Shown: piece by piece, positions 10,901-25,900 of the stretch
Layout of the letters: each line of letters opens with the position of its first letter
Position numbering within the stretch: position 1 is the first letter of the stretch
Assembly (NCBI GenBank): GCA_905183005.1
Contig: CAJJDO010000073.1
Span: 248,001 to 312,000, forward strand
Reading direction: 5' to 3'
DNA length: 64,000 nucleotides
DNA from: Paramecium pentaurelia
Taxonomy: Eukaryota; Ciliophora; Oligohymenophorea; Peniculida; Parameciidae
The notes under the pieces: generated by a model
Database searches by the model: none
Told to the model about the DNA's origin: nothing
The model's input: the letters and a program-made list of their open reading frames with translations, nothing else
Position numbers and translations under genes: made by a program

Positions 10901-13900
10901 TTAATAATTCCTGCTCTCACTGCATATCACCATGTGATAATTGTGAATCAGAGACAGCTTGCATAAATTGTGTTGCTCAATATTATCACAATGATTCAAA
11001 TAAAAGTTGTACTCCTTGCGAATCTCCTTGCACAGAATGTTCGGGACCTGGAAATACTTAATGCTCAATGTGTAAAGATGGTTACTACTTGGATTTATAA
11101 ATTTGTAAGGCTTGTGAGTCACCTTGCAAAAATTGCTAAAATAGCTTGATATGTTTAACCTGTTTTGATGGGTATTTCTATGAAGGATCCAAGTGCTTAT
11201 CATGTTCTTCAGAATGTGCTATTTGCAACGGTCCAGAGGTTACTTAATGCTCGAGTTGCAAAGATCAATATTATCTTGACATAACAAAATGCCTACGTAA
11301 TTTATTTGTTTTATTCTTAGGTTGCCCTCCAAAATGCGAATCAACATGTGATTACTTAAACAATACTTTAACATGCCATGCTTGTGCTTCTGGATACTTT
11401 GGTGATGACTGTGAGGTATGCTCGACTGACTGTAAAACTTGTGTGGATTTGGCTACAAAATGTACTTCATGTAATATCGGATACTACTTGAATGGATTTA
11501 CTTGTACTTAGTGCGACCAACATTGCATCACTTGCGCTAATACAACTGGAGCCTGTTTAAGTTGTGATGATGGATATGTGGTTAATGAAGAAAACAAATG
11601 TGCAAGTAATTTATAAATTTTTATAAAATAATAGTTTGTTCAAATTGTACTTGTCCAGAAAAATAATACTTCGATAGTGCTGATAAAATATGCAAACCCT
11701 GTGATACATCTTGTACATTATGTGTTGGTGTCCCCACTAATTGTCAATCTTGTTAACCTTCATATTATTTGAATGGCTCCACATGTACTCATTGTTCAGA
11801 ACCATGCTTATATTGTTCTACAATAAATACCTGTTAATCATGCATCCTTGGATATTATTTGTAGGATACTAGTTGCCTGCTTTGCGAATACCCATGTTAA
11901 AATTGTTAAAATGCAGGAAACACAAATTGTTAATCTTGCAAAAATGGATATTATCTTAATGGTTCACAATGTGAAAATTGCGATTCATCTTGCTTGTTAT
12001 GTGAAACTTCCTCCAATAATTGTTCAGAATGCAAAATAGGCCATTATTTAAATAATACGACCTGTGTAGCTTGTTCATCTAATTGTAATGATTGTATATC
12101 TGCCACTGAATGCACTTCATGCGATGATAATTATCAAGTAGAAAATGGACATTGCATAGCTTGTACAATCACTCAATACTATTCATCTGGACATTGTTAT
12201 AATTGCTCAACAAATTGTAAGTCATGTTTGAATAGTGCTGCATATTGTACATCCTGTCTTCAAGGAAAATACCTAGAAGGAAATGAATGCTTACCCTGTG
12301 TTACTCCATGTGCTGAGTGCACCAATTAGAATTAATGTATTACTTGTAACACCGGATATTGGTTTGATAGCCAAAATTGTATCAAATGTGACAATAAATG
12401 TAAAACATGCACTTCTCAAACTCAATGCCAATCTTGTGCAGATGGTTATTACTCAGATGGCGGAAGCTCTTGTTTAAGTTGTCCAAATGGATGCACAAAA
12501 TGCTCGAGTGCTACTGAATGTACATCTTGCCAATAAAATTATTATTTGGATGGTATTTGCAAATAATGTTCTCCTGGATTCTTCTTATAAGGCACTGTTT
12601 GTGCTACATGCGACAGTCCTTGTGCAAATTGTGAAAATGAAGCAACTCATTGTTTATCTTGTTAACCAAAATACTACTTGATTAATAATTCCTGCTCTCA
12701 CTGCATATCACCATGTGATAATTGTGAATCAGAGACAGCTTGCATAAATTGTGTTGCTCAATATTATCACAATGATTCAAATAAAAGTTGTACTCCTTGC
12801 GAATCTCCTTGCACAGAATGTTCGGGACCTGGAAATACTTAATGCTCAATGTGTAAAGATGGTTACTACTTGGATTTATAAATTTGTAAGGCTTGTGAGT
12901 CACCTTGCAAAAATTGCTAAAATAGCTTGATATGTTTAACCTGTTTTGATGGGTATTTCTATGAAGGATCCAAGTGCTTATCATGTTCTTCAGAATGTGC
13001 TATTTGCAACGGTCCAGAGGTTACTTAATGCTCGAGTTGCAAAGATCAATATTATCTTGACATAACAAAATGCCTACGTAATTTATTTGTTTTATTCTTA
13101 GGTTGCCCTCCAAAATGCGAATCAACATGTGATTACTTAAACAATACTTTAACATGCCATGCTTGTGCTTCTGGATACTTTGGTGATGACTGTGAGGTAT
13201 GCTCGACTGACTGTAAAACTTGTGTGGATTTGGCTACAAAATGTACTTCATGTAATATCGGATACTACTTGAATGGATTTACTTGTACTTAGTGCGACCA
13301 ACATTGCATCACTTGCGCTAATACAACTGGAGCCTGTTTAAGTTGTGATGATGGATATGTGGTTAATGAAGAAAACAAATGTGCAAGTAATTTATAAATT
13401 TTTATAAAATAATAGTTTGTTCAAATTGTACTTGTCCAGAAAAATAATACTTCGATAGTGCTGATAAAATATGCAAACCCTGTGATACATCTTGTACAAG
13501 ATGTTAAGGAATTTCGACGAGTTGCCAAGCTTGTTCTTCTGGCTACTATTTAGAAACTTCAACCTGTAAGAATTGTGTTGCTCCATGTATTCTTTGTACT
13601 GCTATGAATATGTGTTAAAAGTGCAATAGTGGATACTTTTTAGAAAATGATAATTGCTTACCATGTTAATCACCTTGTATTAATTGTTTGACAGGAGGAA
13701 ACACTAATTGTTCTTTATGTTAGATTGGATATTATTTAGATATATAAATTTGTAAACTTTGTGACTAAGCTTGTAAAAAGTGTTCAGGTAATTCCATCAA
13801 TTGTTCCGAATGTTAAATGGGATATTATTTAGAAAATTCAACATGTTCTCTCTGTTCAAATCACTGTTATGCTTGCAATTCAGCAACTCAATGCACTTCT

Positions 13901-16900
13901 TGTGATATTGGATATGAAATAGTTAATGGTGAATGTATTGTATGCTCTATGAACCAATACTACTTAAACCTAAAATGTTTATCATGTTTAATTCCTTGTT
14001 CATCTTGTGAGTAAACTGAATCTCGTTGTACTAGTTGCACAGATGGATATTATTTATCATCATATTAATGCTTCTAATGTTAATAGCCTTGTTTAAATTG
14101 TTCTTCATAAAATGACTGTTTATCATGCATATCAGGAAAATATTTAAGTAATAAGACTTGCATAACTTGTGAATAACCTTGTACTACATGTACTTCATCA
14201 GGTACTTCTAATTGCCAATCATGTTAATAAGGATATTACTTAGAAAATAATTAATGCATTTTATGTAGTACAATTCTAAGTTCTTGTTTAACTTGTACAA
14301 ATAAAATAACTTGTAATTCTTGTGATACAACACATTATTTGAATAATGGACAATGTTTGCAATGCATTAGTAGTTGTAAATCATGTACTGATCAAAATAC
14401 TTGTACTAGTTGCATTGATACAAAATATTTAGATACTACAACTTGTCAATCATGTTAGTCTCCTTGTCTAAATTGTATAAAAAATTAAAATTACTGTTTG
14501 AGTTGTGTAGATTCATATTATCTTAATTAAAATTCTTGCATAAGTAAATATTCTATTATATTTCTAGAATGCATATCCCCATGTTAAAATTGTTCAAATG
14601 ATTCAACTTGTTTAAATTGTGTTGCAGGATACTTTTTCTAAAATGGTATATGTTCAAAATGTAACAATGAATGTCAATTATGTTCTGGTTCTGCTAATTA
14701 ATGCTCATTATGTTAAAGTGGATATTACTTATCTGGAACAAGTTGCATGAGTTGCGTTTCTCCTTGCTCTACTTGTACCTCAGAATCATCTTGCAATAGC
14801 TGTGTAACCACATCATATTACTACATAAATAATTCATGCATTTCTTGTAAATCTCCTTGCTCAACTTGCAGTGGAGAAAATTCTTGTTTGAGCTGCATAA
14901 ATGGATATTATTAAAATTAAACTAGCTGCCTTTAATGTGCAAGTCCTTGTTAAAATTGTTCATCATCATCAATTTGTAGTAGCTGTATTGATAATTACTA
15001 CCTTAATGGTACAGTTTGTTTTAAATGCCCAATAAAATGCAAGGATACTTGTAGTTTTGTAAATAACTAAGTAAATTGTGGAAGTTGCGCAGATGGATAT
15101 TATACCAGCAATTTAGATTGCATTTAATGCTCAATTAATTGTAAAACTTGCGAAAATACAGATACTTAATGCACTTCTTGTGTTGCTGGAAAATACCTAT
15201 TAAATTCTTAGTGTCTAACTTGTTCAACAAATTGCATTGAATGTGAAGCTATTACTGGAAATTGTACACTTTGCCAAAATGGTTTCTCTGTTAATTCATT
15301 TCATTAGTGTGCTGAATGCTCAACTTGTAATTGCCCAAATGGACAATATTATAATTAGAGTTAAAATAACTGCTTGAATTGTGATTCTAAATGTGAATCT
15401 TGTTTTGGTGGATTAATTTCATAATGTACCAAATGCATAAATGGGTATTATTTATAAGACAGTACATGTACCATATGCTAAACACCATGTATAACTTGTA
15501 CTTCTGCTGCCAACTGTTTATCTTGTATTAATATAACTTATTTGAGTGAAAATTAATGTTTGACTTGCTAATCTCCCTGTCATAAATGTTTAAGTGCAGG
15601 TAATACTAATTGTTAAGAATGCATCACTGGATATTATTTGAATGGAAATGTGTGTGTTCAATGTGATGCAAAATGCAAAACTTGTACAGCTTAAAATACA
15701 TGCTAAACTTGTGCTGATGGATATTATTTAAGTGGATCAACTTGTATCTAATGCCCGACAGGATGCACATATTGTACAAATGGTTCTACATGTACAGGTT
15801 GTAGTACTGATTATTATTTGGATGGAATTTGTAAATAATGTAGTGTAGGGTAATTTATATCTAATAACTCATGCTCTTTATGTCAATCACCTTGTGCTTC
15901 TTGTGTGACAAATGCTTCTAATTGTTAGAGTTGCATAGATAATTACTATAAACCATTAAATTTGAATACTTGTTAGTAGTGTGTTTCACCCTGTAAATTA
16001 TGTAGCTCAGATGTTGCTTGTTTATCATGCTAGAGTGGATATTATTATACAAGCTCAAATAATTCATGTACTACATGTACATTACCATGTCTTACTTGCC
16101 TAACAGCAGGAAATGCAAATTGTTAATCCTGTGTGGCTGGATATTACTTAGATGGATAGATATGTAGAGATTGCACCTAATTATCTTATTGTTTAGAATG
16201 TTCAACTTCATTGGTCTGTACAAAATGTGATACCACTCATTTTGTAAGTGATGGTTAATGTTTAACCTGTCAACCTAGATGCAATACTTGTAATACCTCA
16301 AGTACTTGTAATAGTTGTTTAAGTGGTAAGTATCTAAATAGTTCTAATACTTGTTCAACTTGCTAATCACCTTGTTTAACATGTTCCGGAACAGATGGTT
16401 TGATATGTAGTTCTTGTGAAAGCAAATACTACCTGAATATATCAACTTGTACACAATGCGTTTCTCCATGCTTAACTTGCACAACTGCAGTTAATTGTAG
16501 TTCATGTGTAGATGGAACCTATCTAAATGGTTAAGAATGTCTAAGTTGTAATTTTGCTTGTACTAAATGTTCTGGTTTAGCTACTACTTGCTCTTCATGT
16601 TCTAATGGATATTATTTGAGTGGGACTTCATGTATAGCTTGTACACCTCCATGTGGAACTTGTGTTGATTCCTCAACAAAATGCTTAAGCTGTAATACAT
16701 AATCAAAATATTTGGACAATAATACTTGTTTAAATTGTGTATCACCTTGTTAAACTTGTTCAAGTGTATCTTTTTGTTTAACTTGTATTTCTACCTACTA
16801 TCTAAATGCTTAAAATACTTGTACTTAATGTGCATAACCCTGTGTTACTTGTACAACATAAACTTCATGTTTATCTTGTTTAGATGGTTATTATTTATCT

Positions 16901-19900
16901 GGAACTTAATGCTTAATTTGTGACAGCAATTGTAGAACTTGTTGGAATAGAGCTGATTATTGTATGTCATGCTCTACGCGATAGTTTTTATCATCTGAAA
17001 ATAAATGTGCACCATGCTTATCACCTTGTTTTTCTTGTGTTAATTCAGCAACTTCATGTACATCATGTTTAGATTTATTTTATTATGAAGCCAATAGTTG
17101 TAAGAGATGTGTTTCACCTTGCTGGACTTGTGAATCATTAAATGTATGCAAATTATGTTTATCTGGCAAATATTATGACTAAACTGAAAGGAATTGTTTA
17201 GATTGTGATAAAAATTCTTGTGTTACTTGTGCAGGTACTTCAACAACATGTTTGAGTTGTGCTTCTGGTAAATATTTGGAAAATAATACTTGTAAAACAT
17301 GTGATCCAAAATGTGTTACTTGTACTGGTTTGACTACTTGTCAAACATGTTCGGTTGGTTTCTATTACAATGGATCAGAATGTATTGCATGTACACCACC
17401 TTGTATTGAATGTAACTCTGGTTCAATTTGTACCAAATGCTCAAATGATCTCTACAAATTAAGCTTAAGTCAGTGCATTAGTTGTTCATTACCTTGTAGA
17501 ACTTGTGATTAAGATGTTTGCAAATCCTGTGTTAATAAATATTATTTCGATTCTGCTGAAGTTGATACAACAAAGAAATGCAAATTATGTGTTAGTCCTT
17601 GTGACTAATGTTCAACTTAGAATAGTTGTACAACTTGTGTATAAGGATTTTATTTAGAAGGAACATCTTGTATTAAATGTACTAATAATTGTAATACATG
17701 TGAGACTGCTACTAAATGCTTTACTTGTGTTAGTAATTCTTTTTATTTAACTACTTCTAATACATGTCTATAGTGCAGCAATATGGATGCATCTTGTTTA
17801 ACTTGTAGTGGTTTGAACAGATGCTTAACTTGTAGGGATGGATTCTATATATTAAATTTGACATAAAATGGTGTTACTACAAGTACTTGTTAAGCTTGTT
17901 CAGTAAAATGCTCAAGCTGCACTTAGTCTTTATCACAATGTTCAAGATGTGCAGGAAATAGACAAGGCACTCCACAATGTACAACTTGTCCATATGGATT
18001 TTTTGATGGAGGATAATTGAATTGTGAATAGTGTAATACCAAATATTGTATCACTTGCAGTGGATCAGCCAAGAATTGTCTAACTTGTATAAATTCAAGA
18101 ATTCAGCCTCCAACTTGCTTCTGTAAGCCTGGTACTTATACTTCTGGAGATGATTGCATCTAATGTATGGCTAATTGTTCAACTTGTACAACTTCTAATT
18201 AATGTACTTTATGCAATACTGGTTTTTACTACAAATAGAATTGGGATGGATAAGGAAATAACATATGTACTAATACATGTGGGGATTCATTTTTCTAGGA
18301 TATAAATAATCAATTATGTATTAGATGTCCAATTTCAAATTGTAAAGTTTGCATCTCAACTACTGATACTGGTTGTATTTCTTGTTTACCTTCAATAACT
18401 TAATCTACTAGTGATTCTATGAATAATGTGTGTACATCTACTACTTGCAGTTTATATTTGTAATAACAAAGATAATGTTTAATTCAATGTTTGCCTGGAT
18501 ATTATAAGAACACAGATTTCACTTGCTCAATTTGTGATAAAGGATGCAGACAATGTCAGGATACTGCAACAGCATGTACAGAATGTTATCCAAACATGTT
18601 TTTGTAATATACAACAGGATAATAAGTGAAAGGTTTATGCATACCTGAATGTTAGACAACATTTTATTAAAAACCTTCAACAACTCCTACTGTTTCAGGT
18701 GGTATTTGTGCTAGTTGTCACACAACTTGTAAGGATTGCACTGATGATTAAGAAACATCATGTATATCCTGTTCAGCTGGAAGATATTTACTCAACAAAA
18801 GATGTTTAACAAGTTGTGGAGAAAATGTAGGTTATGTAGCAAATACAAATACAAATAGATGTGATCAATGCGCAATTAATTGTACTTCATGTACATCAAC
18901 TTCAGCTTAAAGATGTACAAAATGTGCTACTACTCATTTCTTTTTGTTAAACTAATGTTTGGCTCAATGTCCCTCAGGTTATTATGGAGATCTCAATAAA
19001 ATATGCTAAGCATGTAATACATCTTGTTTAACATGCGATGGGCCATTAGATAATAACTGTTTATCATGTGGAATATCGATTTACTATTTGGCTACAACAA
19101 AGAGATGTACTACATTGTGTCCTGATAAATTTTATGGAAGAACAGACACATTTAGATGTGAAAGTTGTATCAATGGTTGTCTGAAATGCATTAATCCATT
19201 AGATTGTTAATATTGTGAAGAAGGATTCTTCTTAAATACAATAAATTCAATTAATAATTGTTTAGCCATATGTCCTGATGGATATTTTGGAGCAGTATCT
19301 GCCAGAGCTTGTAGATAATGTGATCCTGGATGTAAGACTTGTAAGGGTTCTACTTAGTCTGATTGTATAATCTGTTCAGCAGGAAGATTCAATTATTTAG
19401 GAGATTGTATTGCTACTTGTCCAGCAGGTACCTTTTTAGATAATGTAAATATGAGATGTGATACTTGTTCATAAGGATGTGCCACTTGTACAGCGATGGG
19501 AATGGGTAATTGCAATACATGTGAATTTGGATACTTATTTTATAATAAAGGCTGTTATATTAGTTGTCCTACAGGATCCTATAAAACTGGTACGACATGT
19601 ACATCTTGTATATCTAATTGTGCAGTTTGTAATGATAGTGTTTCTTGTTAAAGATGTAATGATTAGACATTCTATACTGGAATATTATGCACAACAAGTT
19701 GTCTAAGCAATCAATATGGAGATACTTTAACAAGAACATGTAAATAATGTGATCCTAGTTGTCTAACATGCTCTGGAGCTAAAATAGATAACTGTCTTAG
19801 TTGCAATACTACCTTCCTATTTTAAAATTCATGCAATCAATATTGTCCAGATGGTTATTATGCTGATGCATCAACAAAGACTTGTAAGGCGTGTCTTTCC

Positions 19901-22900
19901 ACTTGTGCTACATGTACAAATTCAACATCTTGCACATCATGTAGTTAAGGATCATTTTTAATTGGAACTCCTTTATTATGCTAAACTTCATGTCCTGCTG
20001 GTTTTTATGGAGATTCAGGAAGCAGATCATGTAGAGCATGTTTTGCTGGTTGCAGGACATGCTTTGGTACAACAGCAGATAAATGTTAATCATGTTTAGC
20101 AACTGCTAATCCAAGGTTGTTCTATTCTAACTATTCTTGTAATTAAATCTGTCCAGATGGAACATTCCCTAATACTTCAAATAGTAATTGTGATGCTTGT
20201 CATTAATTCTGTAGTAAATGTATTGATGGTACTGCTAAATGCACCTTATGTGCAACAAATAGATTTATGAGTCCTTTAAGTGCAGATGTAAATTCTCCAT
20301 GTTTAACTATTTGTCCTTACTAATATTATGGAGATAATACTACTAGAACTTGCTAATTGTGTGCTACAAATTGTAGAAGTTGCACAAGTTCATTAGCTTA
20401 TAGTTGTACAGCATGCATGAATACTAATATTAATAATTACTAAGTGAATTACTATTTGTTTTAGAATAGTTGTGTAACTTAATGTCCAACATAATAAGTA
20501 AATAATTAAGATGGAAGTATAACAACTTAATAATTATATGGTGATATTGTTTCAGATACATTCTCTTATAATTGTGTATCAAGATGTCCACCCTTAAGTT
20601 TTAGAAATAATTAACTTATGATTTGTGAGTAATGCCATTCATCATGCAGAACTTGCGAAGGAAAACTCAATAATGAATGTTCAGCTTGCTTTACTGGATT
20701 TTATCTTTATTTAGGAACATGTTCATCTACTTGTCCTTTTGGTACATATTTATATACTGTAAACTCATCTTGTATACCTTGTAATTCAAAGTGTAAGGAA
20801 TGTGATGGACCTAATGCTACTGATTGCACTGCTTGTTCTTCTCCTTTAGTTAAACAAGGAAGAGAGTGTTTGGATAATTGTTATGATGGTTATGTGGTAG
20901 TAGACTAAGCGTGTGTTTCTTGCCATTACACTTGTAATGAATGCTTAGGAAATGATATCTAGGAATGTACATCCTGCTCCCTTGGATTATTCCTTCAAAA
21001 ACTTTAAGAAAGTGATTTAAGTGGTAAATGTGTTCAAAGTTGTAATATATCATACTACCCTGATTCTGCTGACAATAAATGCAAAGTTTGTCATTCTACA
21101 TGTATTACTTGTGATGGTCCTGAGGAGAATGATTGTATAACTTGTAGTGAAAATTTAATGTTTATGGGAGGAATATGCAGTGATACATGTATAGATGGTT
21201 ATTATTTGAATGTTAATCAATGTGGATAATGTAATTTATCTTGTGAAACTTGCAGTGGTCCAAGTTTAAATTAATGTTTAAGTTGTGGTAGTCAACTTTT
21301 CTTGTTCAATTCTTAATGTTTAATTTCTTGCATTGAAGGATACTTCTAGAATGAAAATACACACTCTTGTGATAGATGTAAGGATATTTGTTTAACATGT
21401 ACAAATGATACTACTTGTAATGCTTGTGATACATCTAAATACTTCTTGTTGGAATAATAATGTTACACATATTGTACTTCTGGATTTTATTTTGATACTA
21501 CTTTGAAAAATTGTTAAATTTGTAATTCCTCTTGTGTTACATGCACAGGGCCAGAAAGTAATTAATGTTTGAGTTGTAAAACTGATTACTTTTTAAAAGT
21601 CTAATTTAATTCTGATGCTAATGAATATGATTGGACATGTGAATAACAATGTGGAGAACTCTATTAACCTGACATTTAAAATGCTGTTTGTTTATATGAT
21701 ATTTGTGATTCTAGCTGTCTTACTTGTTTAAGTGATTAATCTACAACTTGTAGATCATGTAATAATTTAATTTTATCTAATTCAAAATGTTAGGCAGGTT
21801 GTCAAGATGGATATTATGTAGAAAATAATTAATGTGTTCTTTGTAATAGATTATGTAAAACTTGTTAAGATAGTTCAACTATTTGTTCATCATGTTCAGA
21901 TATTGCTTTAAGAGTTGATGATACATCATGTGTTAGTTCATGTCCAGAGAAATATATTAAACTTTCTACAGAATAAAAATGTGTTGGATGTGTTTCTAAT
22001 TGTTAATCTTGTGTTTATGATGAAAAATTAGTAGGATCTACAAAATGTATTAAATGTGAATCCAATTACTTCATTGATTAAACTTTTGATTCTAATAAAG
22101 TTTTGAAAAATGTACAATGTTATTAGATATGTCCAGATGGAAAATACAATAATTTAGATTCATATTAATGTACAAATTGTGATTGGACCTGTAAGACTTG
22201 TTCAGATTCTACAAGTTTAGATTGTATCAAATGTGGAACAGTTGTTCATCCTAAAACAGGTGCTACTTAAATTAGATATAAGGAAGATGGTATATGTAGA
22301 GTTGCATGCTAAGCTGGTTCTTATGCTTATGTTGATGAAATTAATGGTAATACTTGTTTAATTTGTAATTCAACTTGCAAGACTTGTTTTGGAGTTCTAG
22401 ATACAAATTGTAGCAGTTGTTATTCAACTACATATCTTTCACCTAATGGCAAATGTATTAAGGATTGTTCTACTGGATATTTTTCTAATGATTCTAATTA
22501 GAAATGTGAAAAATGCTATTAGGGATGCTCTAAATGTGATGGTGTTAAATCTACTTAATGTATTGCATGTGAAGATGGATATTATTTGTATAAAGATACT
22601 TGCTAAACTGATTGTCCTGATGAATATTTCAAAGATGGTAATGTTTGTTCAAATTGTGATAAATTCTGCTATAATTGTACTGGAAAAGAACCAAATTAAT
22701 GTATATCTTGTCCCACTGATCTTTATTTCTATCCAGAACTAAATACTTGTTATATTGAATGTCCACTTAAATCATTCTTGAATCTATCAACTTTCTAATG
22801 TTAAGAGTGTCATTCCTCTTGCTTAACATGTTCAAATGAAAATGAAGATAGTTGTTTATCATGTCCATTAAAATAAATTGATACTGATATATAGACTTAT

Positions 22901-25900
22901 TTGCTAGATGGAAAATGTATTTCAGATTGTGGAAATCATAAATATGGAGATCCAGATTCTTTAGCATGTTAAGAATGTGATATTTAATGTATAAGATGTT
23001 AAACTCAAAGTAATAATTGTATTGGAAGTTGTCCAGCAAATAGACTGACAATCCCCTAATGTGATTGTCCAACTGGATTTTTAATAGATTCTCCTACTGC
23101 AGAATGTGAATTATGTTATTATAAATGTTCCACTTGTAATGAAGCCTTTATCAACTGTTTGAAATGTGCTGCTAATAGAAATCAAGATGCTCCTTTTTGT
23201 TCATGTCCTTCTGGATACTTTGATGATGAATAGAATAAGAATCCAATTTGTCAGCCTTGTGCTTGGTAGTGTGCAACTTGTCAAAGAAGAAGTGATTTAT
23301 GTATCACTTGTAAAGGAGATAGAGTCGGTTCAAGTTGTATATGTCCGGCTGGTAAATATGAAGATTCTACTACTCAAAAAGAAATGTGTTCAACATGTGA
23401 CTCTACTTGTTCAACTTGTGCAGTGAAATCCAATTATTGTATTACTTGTAAAGGAAATAGATATTCAACTTTATTACCAGATAATCCACTTTATAAATTA
23501 TGTTTATGTTAAAATGGATTGTATGAAGATGGAAAATCTACTAATTGTCCTTAGTGTGATTTTAAATGTATAACCTGTTCTGGTTCAAGTTCTAATTGTT
23601 TAAGTTGTAGAGGAGATAGAATACTAACAGAACAATGTACTTGTGATTCAGGATATTTTGATGATGATGTCAATGATAAATGTTAGAAATGTGATTTATA
23701 ATGTGTAACTTGTGATAAAAAAGGTTGTTTAACTTGTGCTGGTAATAGAGAAGGTCCAGACCTACTCTAGATCTGTAATTGTCCAGCTACAGGTGTTGAT
23801 AGAAGATAACATGGATATTCTGAATGTGGAACTTGTGAGTATGGAGTGCCTTATATCAAAATGAGAGATAGTTTAGACTCTATGACAATAGCTTTTGGTG
23901 GAATAATTGTATTTAAGGGAATTAATGATGCTACTATTCCAAGCAGAGATGTATGTCAGAAATTGTTCAATGATGATGACTTTACCAAATTAGGTAGTGG
24001 TAGACCATTATGTAATGTGGATCCTAATAATTAAAGATAGGTTATAGTGATATTTGGAAATAATGCTTAATTCCTAATTGATGCAATCATCACCTTAAAT
24101 TTGAAATCAGTAATTGGAAGGAAGGATTGTTTAGGAATATTTTATTCGAATTTCCTTGTTGCCAAAATCAATGGCCCAGATGCTCCTGCTCCTGCTTCTG
24201 TAAAGTTTACAGGCCCATAATTTAGTAATTTATGCAGTAAGATCACATTCTTCCCAAGTTAAGTATTCAATGATGGTGGTAGAGGTTTAACTATGAAATC
24301 ATGGTCAATAGTCTCTATTGAACCAGATAATTCTAGTATCAGAGGAAGAATTCAAGCCTTATTTGATGCAGCTAATTCTGTTAAGAATAATAAGATTGAA
24401 ATTCCACCTATGCTTCTATCAGAATATTCAAGATATGTATTTAAATACACATTCACTAACTTTTTAAATACAGAATTCAGTTCAGATTACACAGTATCAA
24501 CCACAACTTATGAATCACCATTTGTTTAAATAGAAGAACTAGCTCCACATGTTTATTTCACAAATGCAAGAATCAAATTAGTGGGTACCATCATTCATTA
24601 AAGTTGTATCTCTGGAATTACAGAAATCATACCTTCTACAATTAATTATGAATGGATATCAAATAAGGTCAGTAAAGGAGATGTTGAATCATTTATTCTA
24701 TAAGATATTCCAACTCTAACTGGAGTCAAACCTCCTGATGTTCAATTTGTTTAACTTGATATCCCTCCTTATTCAGGTAAAGGTGGATTTAATTACCAAG
24801 TTACTTTGATAGCTACTCTAACTACCAAACCAATTTCAGCTAATTATACTGTTGATATTACTCTATTGAATTAAGGATTACAAGTAGAAATTGAAGGAGG
24901 AAATAGAATGAATGGATATGCTGTGCCTTTGTATGTCAATGGATGGGCCAAAGATCCAAATATTAAAACTGATTAGAGTTTAGGAATTGAATTAGTATGG
25001 AGATGTGTTAATCTAAATACTAATTTACCATGTGCAGATGTCTATGATGAAGAGATTCCACTAAATAGAACTAACACTTAATTTGTGGCAGCAAAAAGAT
25101 TTGTTCCTTATAATGCTTATAATTTCTATTTGAATGGAACTAAAGGGGAGTTATTTGAAGTAGCTTAGGCAGTCATTGTAATTGTGGAATTAGACATTCC
25201 AGTTTTAGAACTCAAGAGACCTGAATATTTAACATCAAAAAGAGTTAACATGAATCAAGAAATCAGCATTAAATTCTTATATCCCACTAAGAATCCAGAT
25301 AGTCTATATTATGGTGGTGCAATAGTATATGATTTCAATGTAGTTGCTACATTAAGATTTTTCTTCACATCAATAACTATAAAGTTCTGGGATAGTTTCT
25401 ATGATTTAACTGATCTTGCTTAATTGGGATTCAGAGCATCAGTTTACAATCCTCAATTCTTTATGCCTTCCACAACTACATTGCTTATTAACATCAATTT
25501 ACCACCTAGAAGTTGTAAAATGAATGTTTCTCCAAGTAGTGGTATATCATTTGATACTTAATTTACATTAAAAGTTACTGATTGTGAAGATAGTGATGCA
25601 CCATTCACATATAAGTTTACATTCTACTATTCTCCCACTCAATATGACAATGATATTTTGAAGGCTGCTTCATTGAATCAAATTCTTTTACTTGATTACT
25701 CAATTGATAATGAAATTTCTACTATTTTACCAAATCCTTTAAGTGATTCAGCTGTAACTCAACCATTCTTAATTTTAATGGCATCAATTTCAGATTCTTT
25801 GGGAGCATTAACTAATCTTACATCTTCAGTTGTAGTAGGATTAAATCAAGTTGATCTTAAACATAGGCTATCGGTTGCTTAATATTTGAAAAAGAGATAA

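Noticed and set aside
8232..13400. Many short standard-code ORFs on both strands within the Cys-rich region
   Set aside because: They are fragments or shadows of one continuous code-6 frame that runs through TAA/TAG codons and eight small introns.
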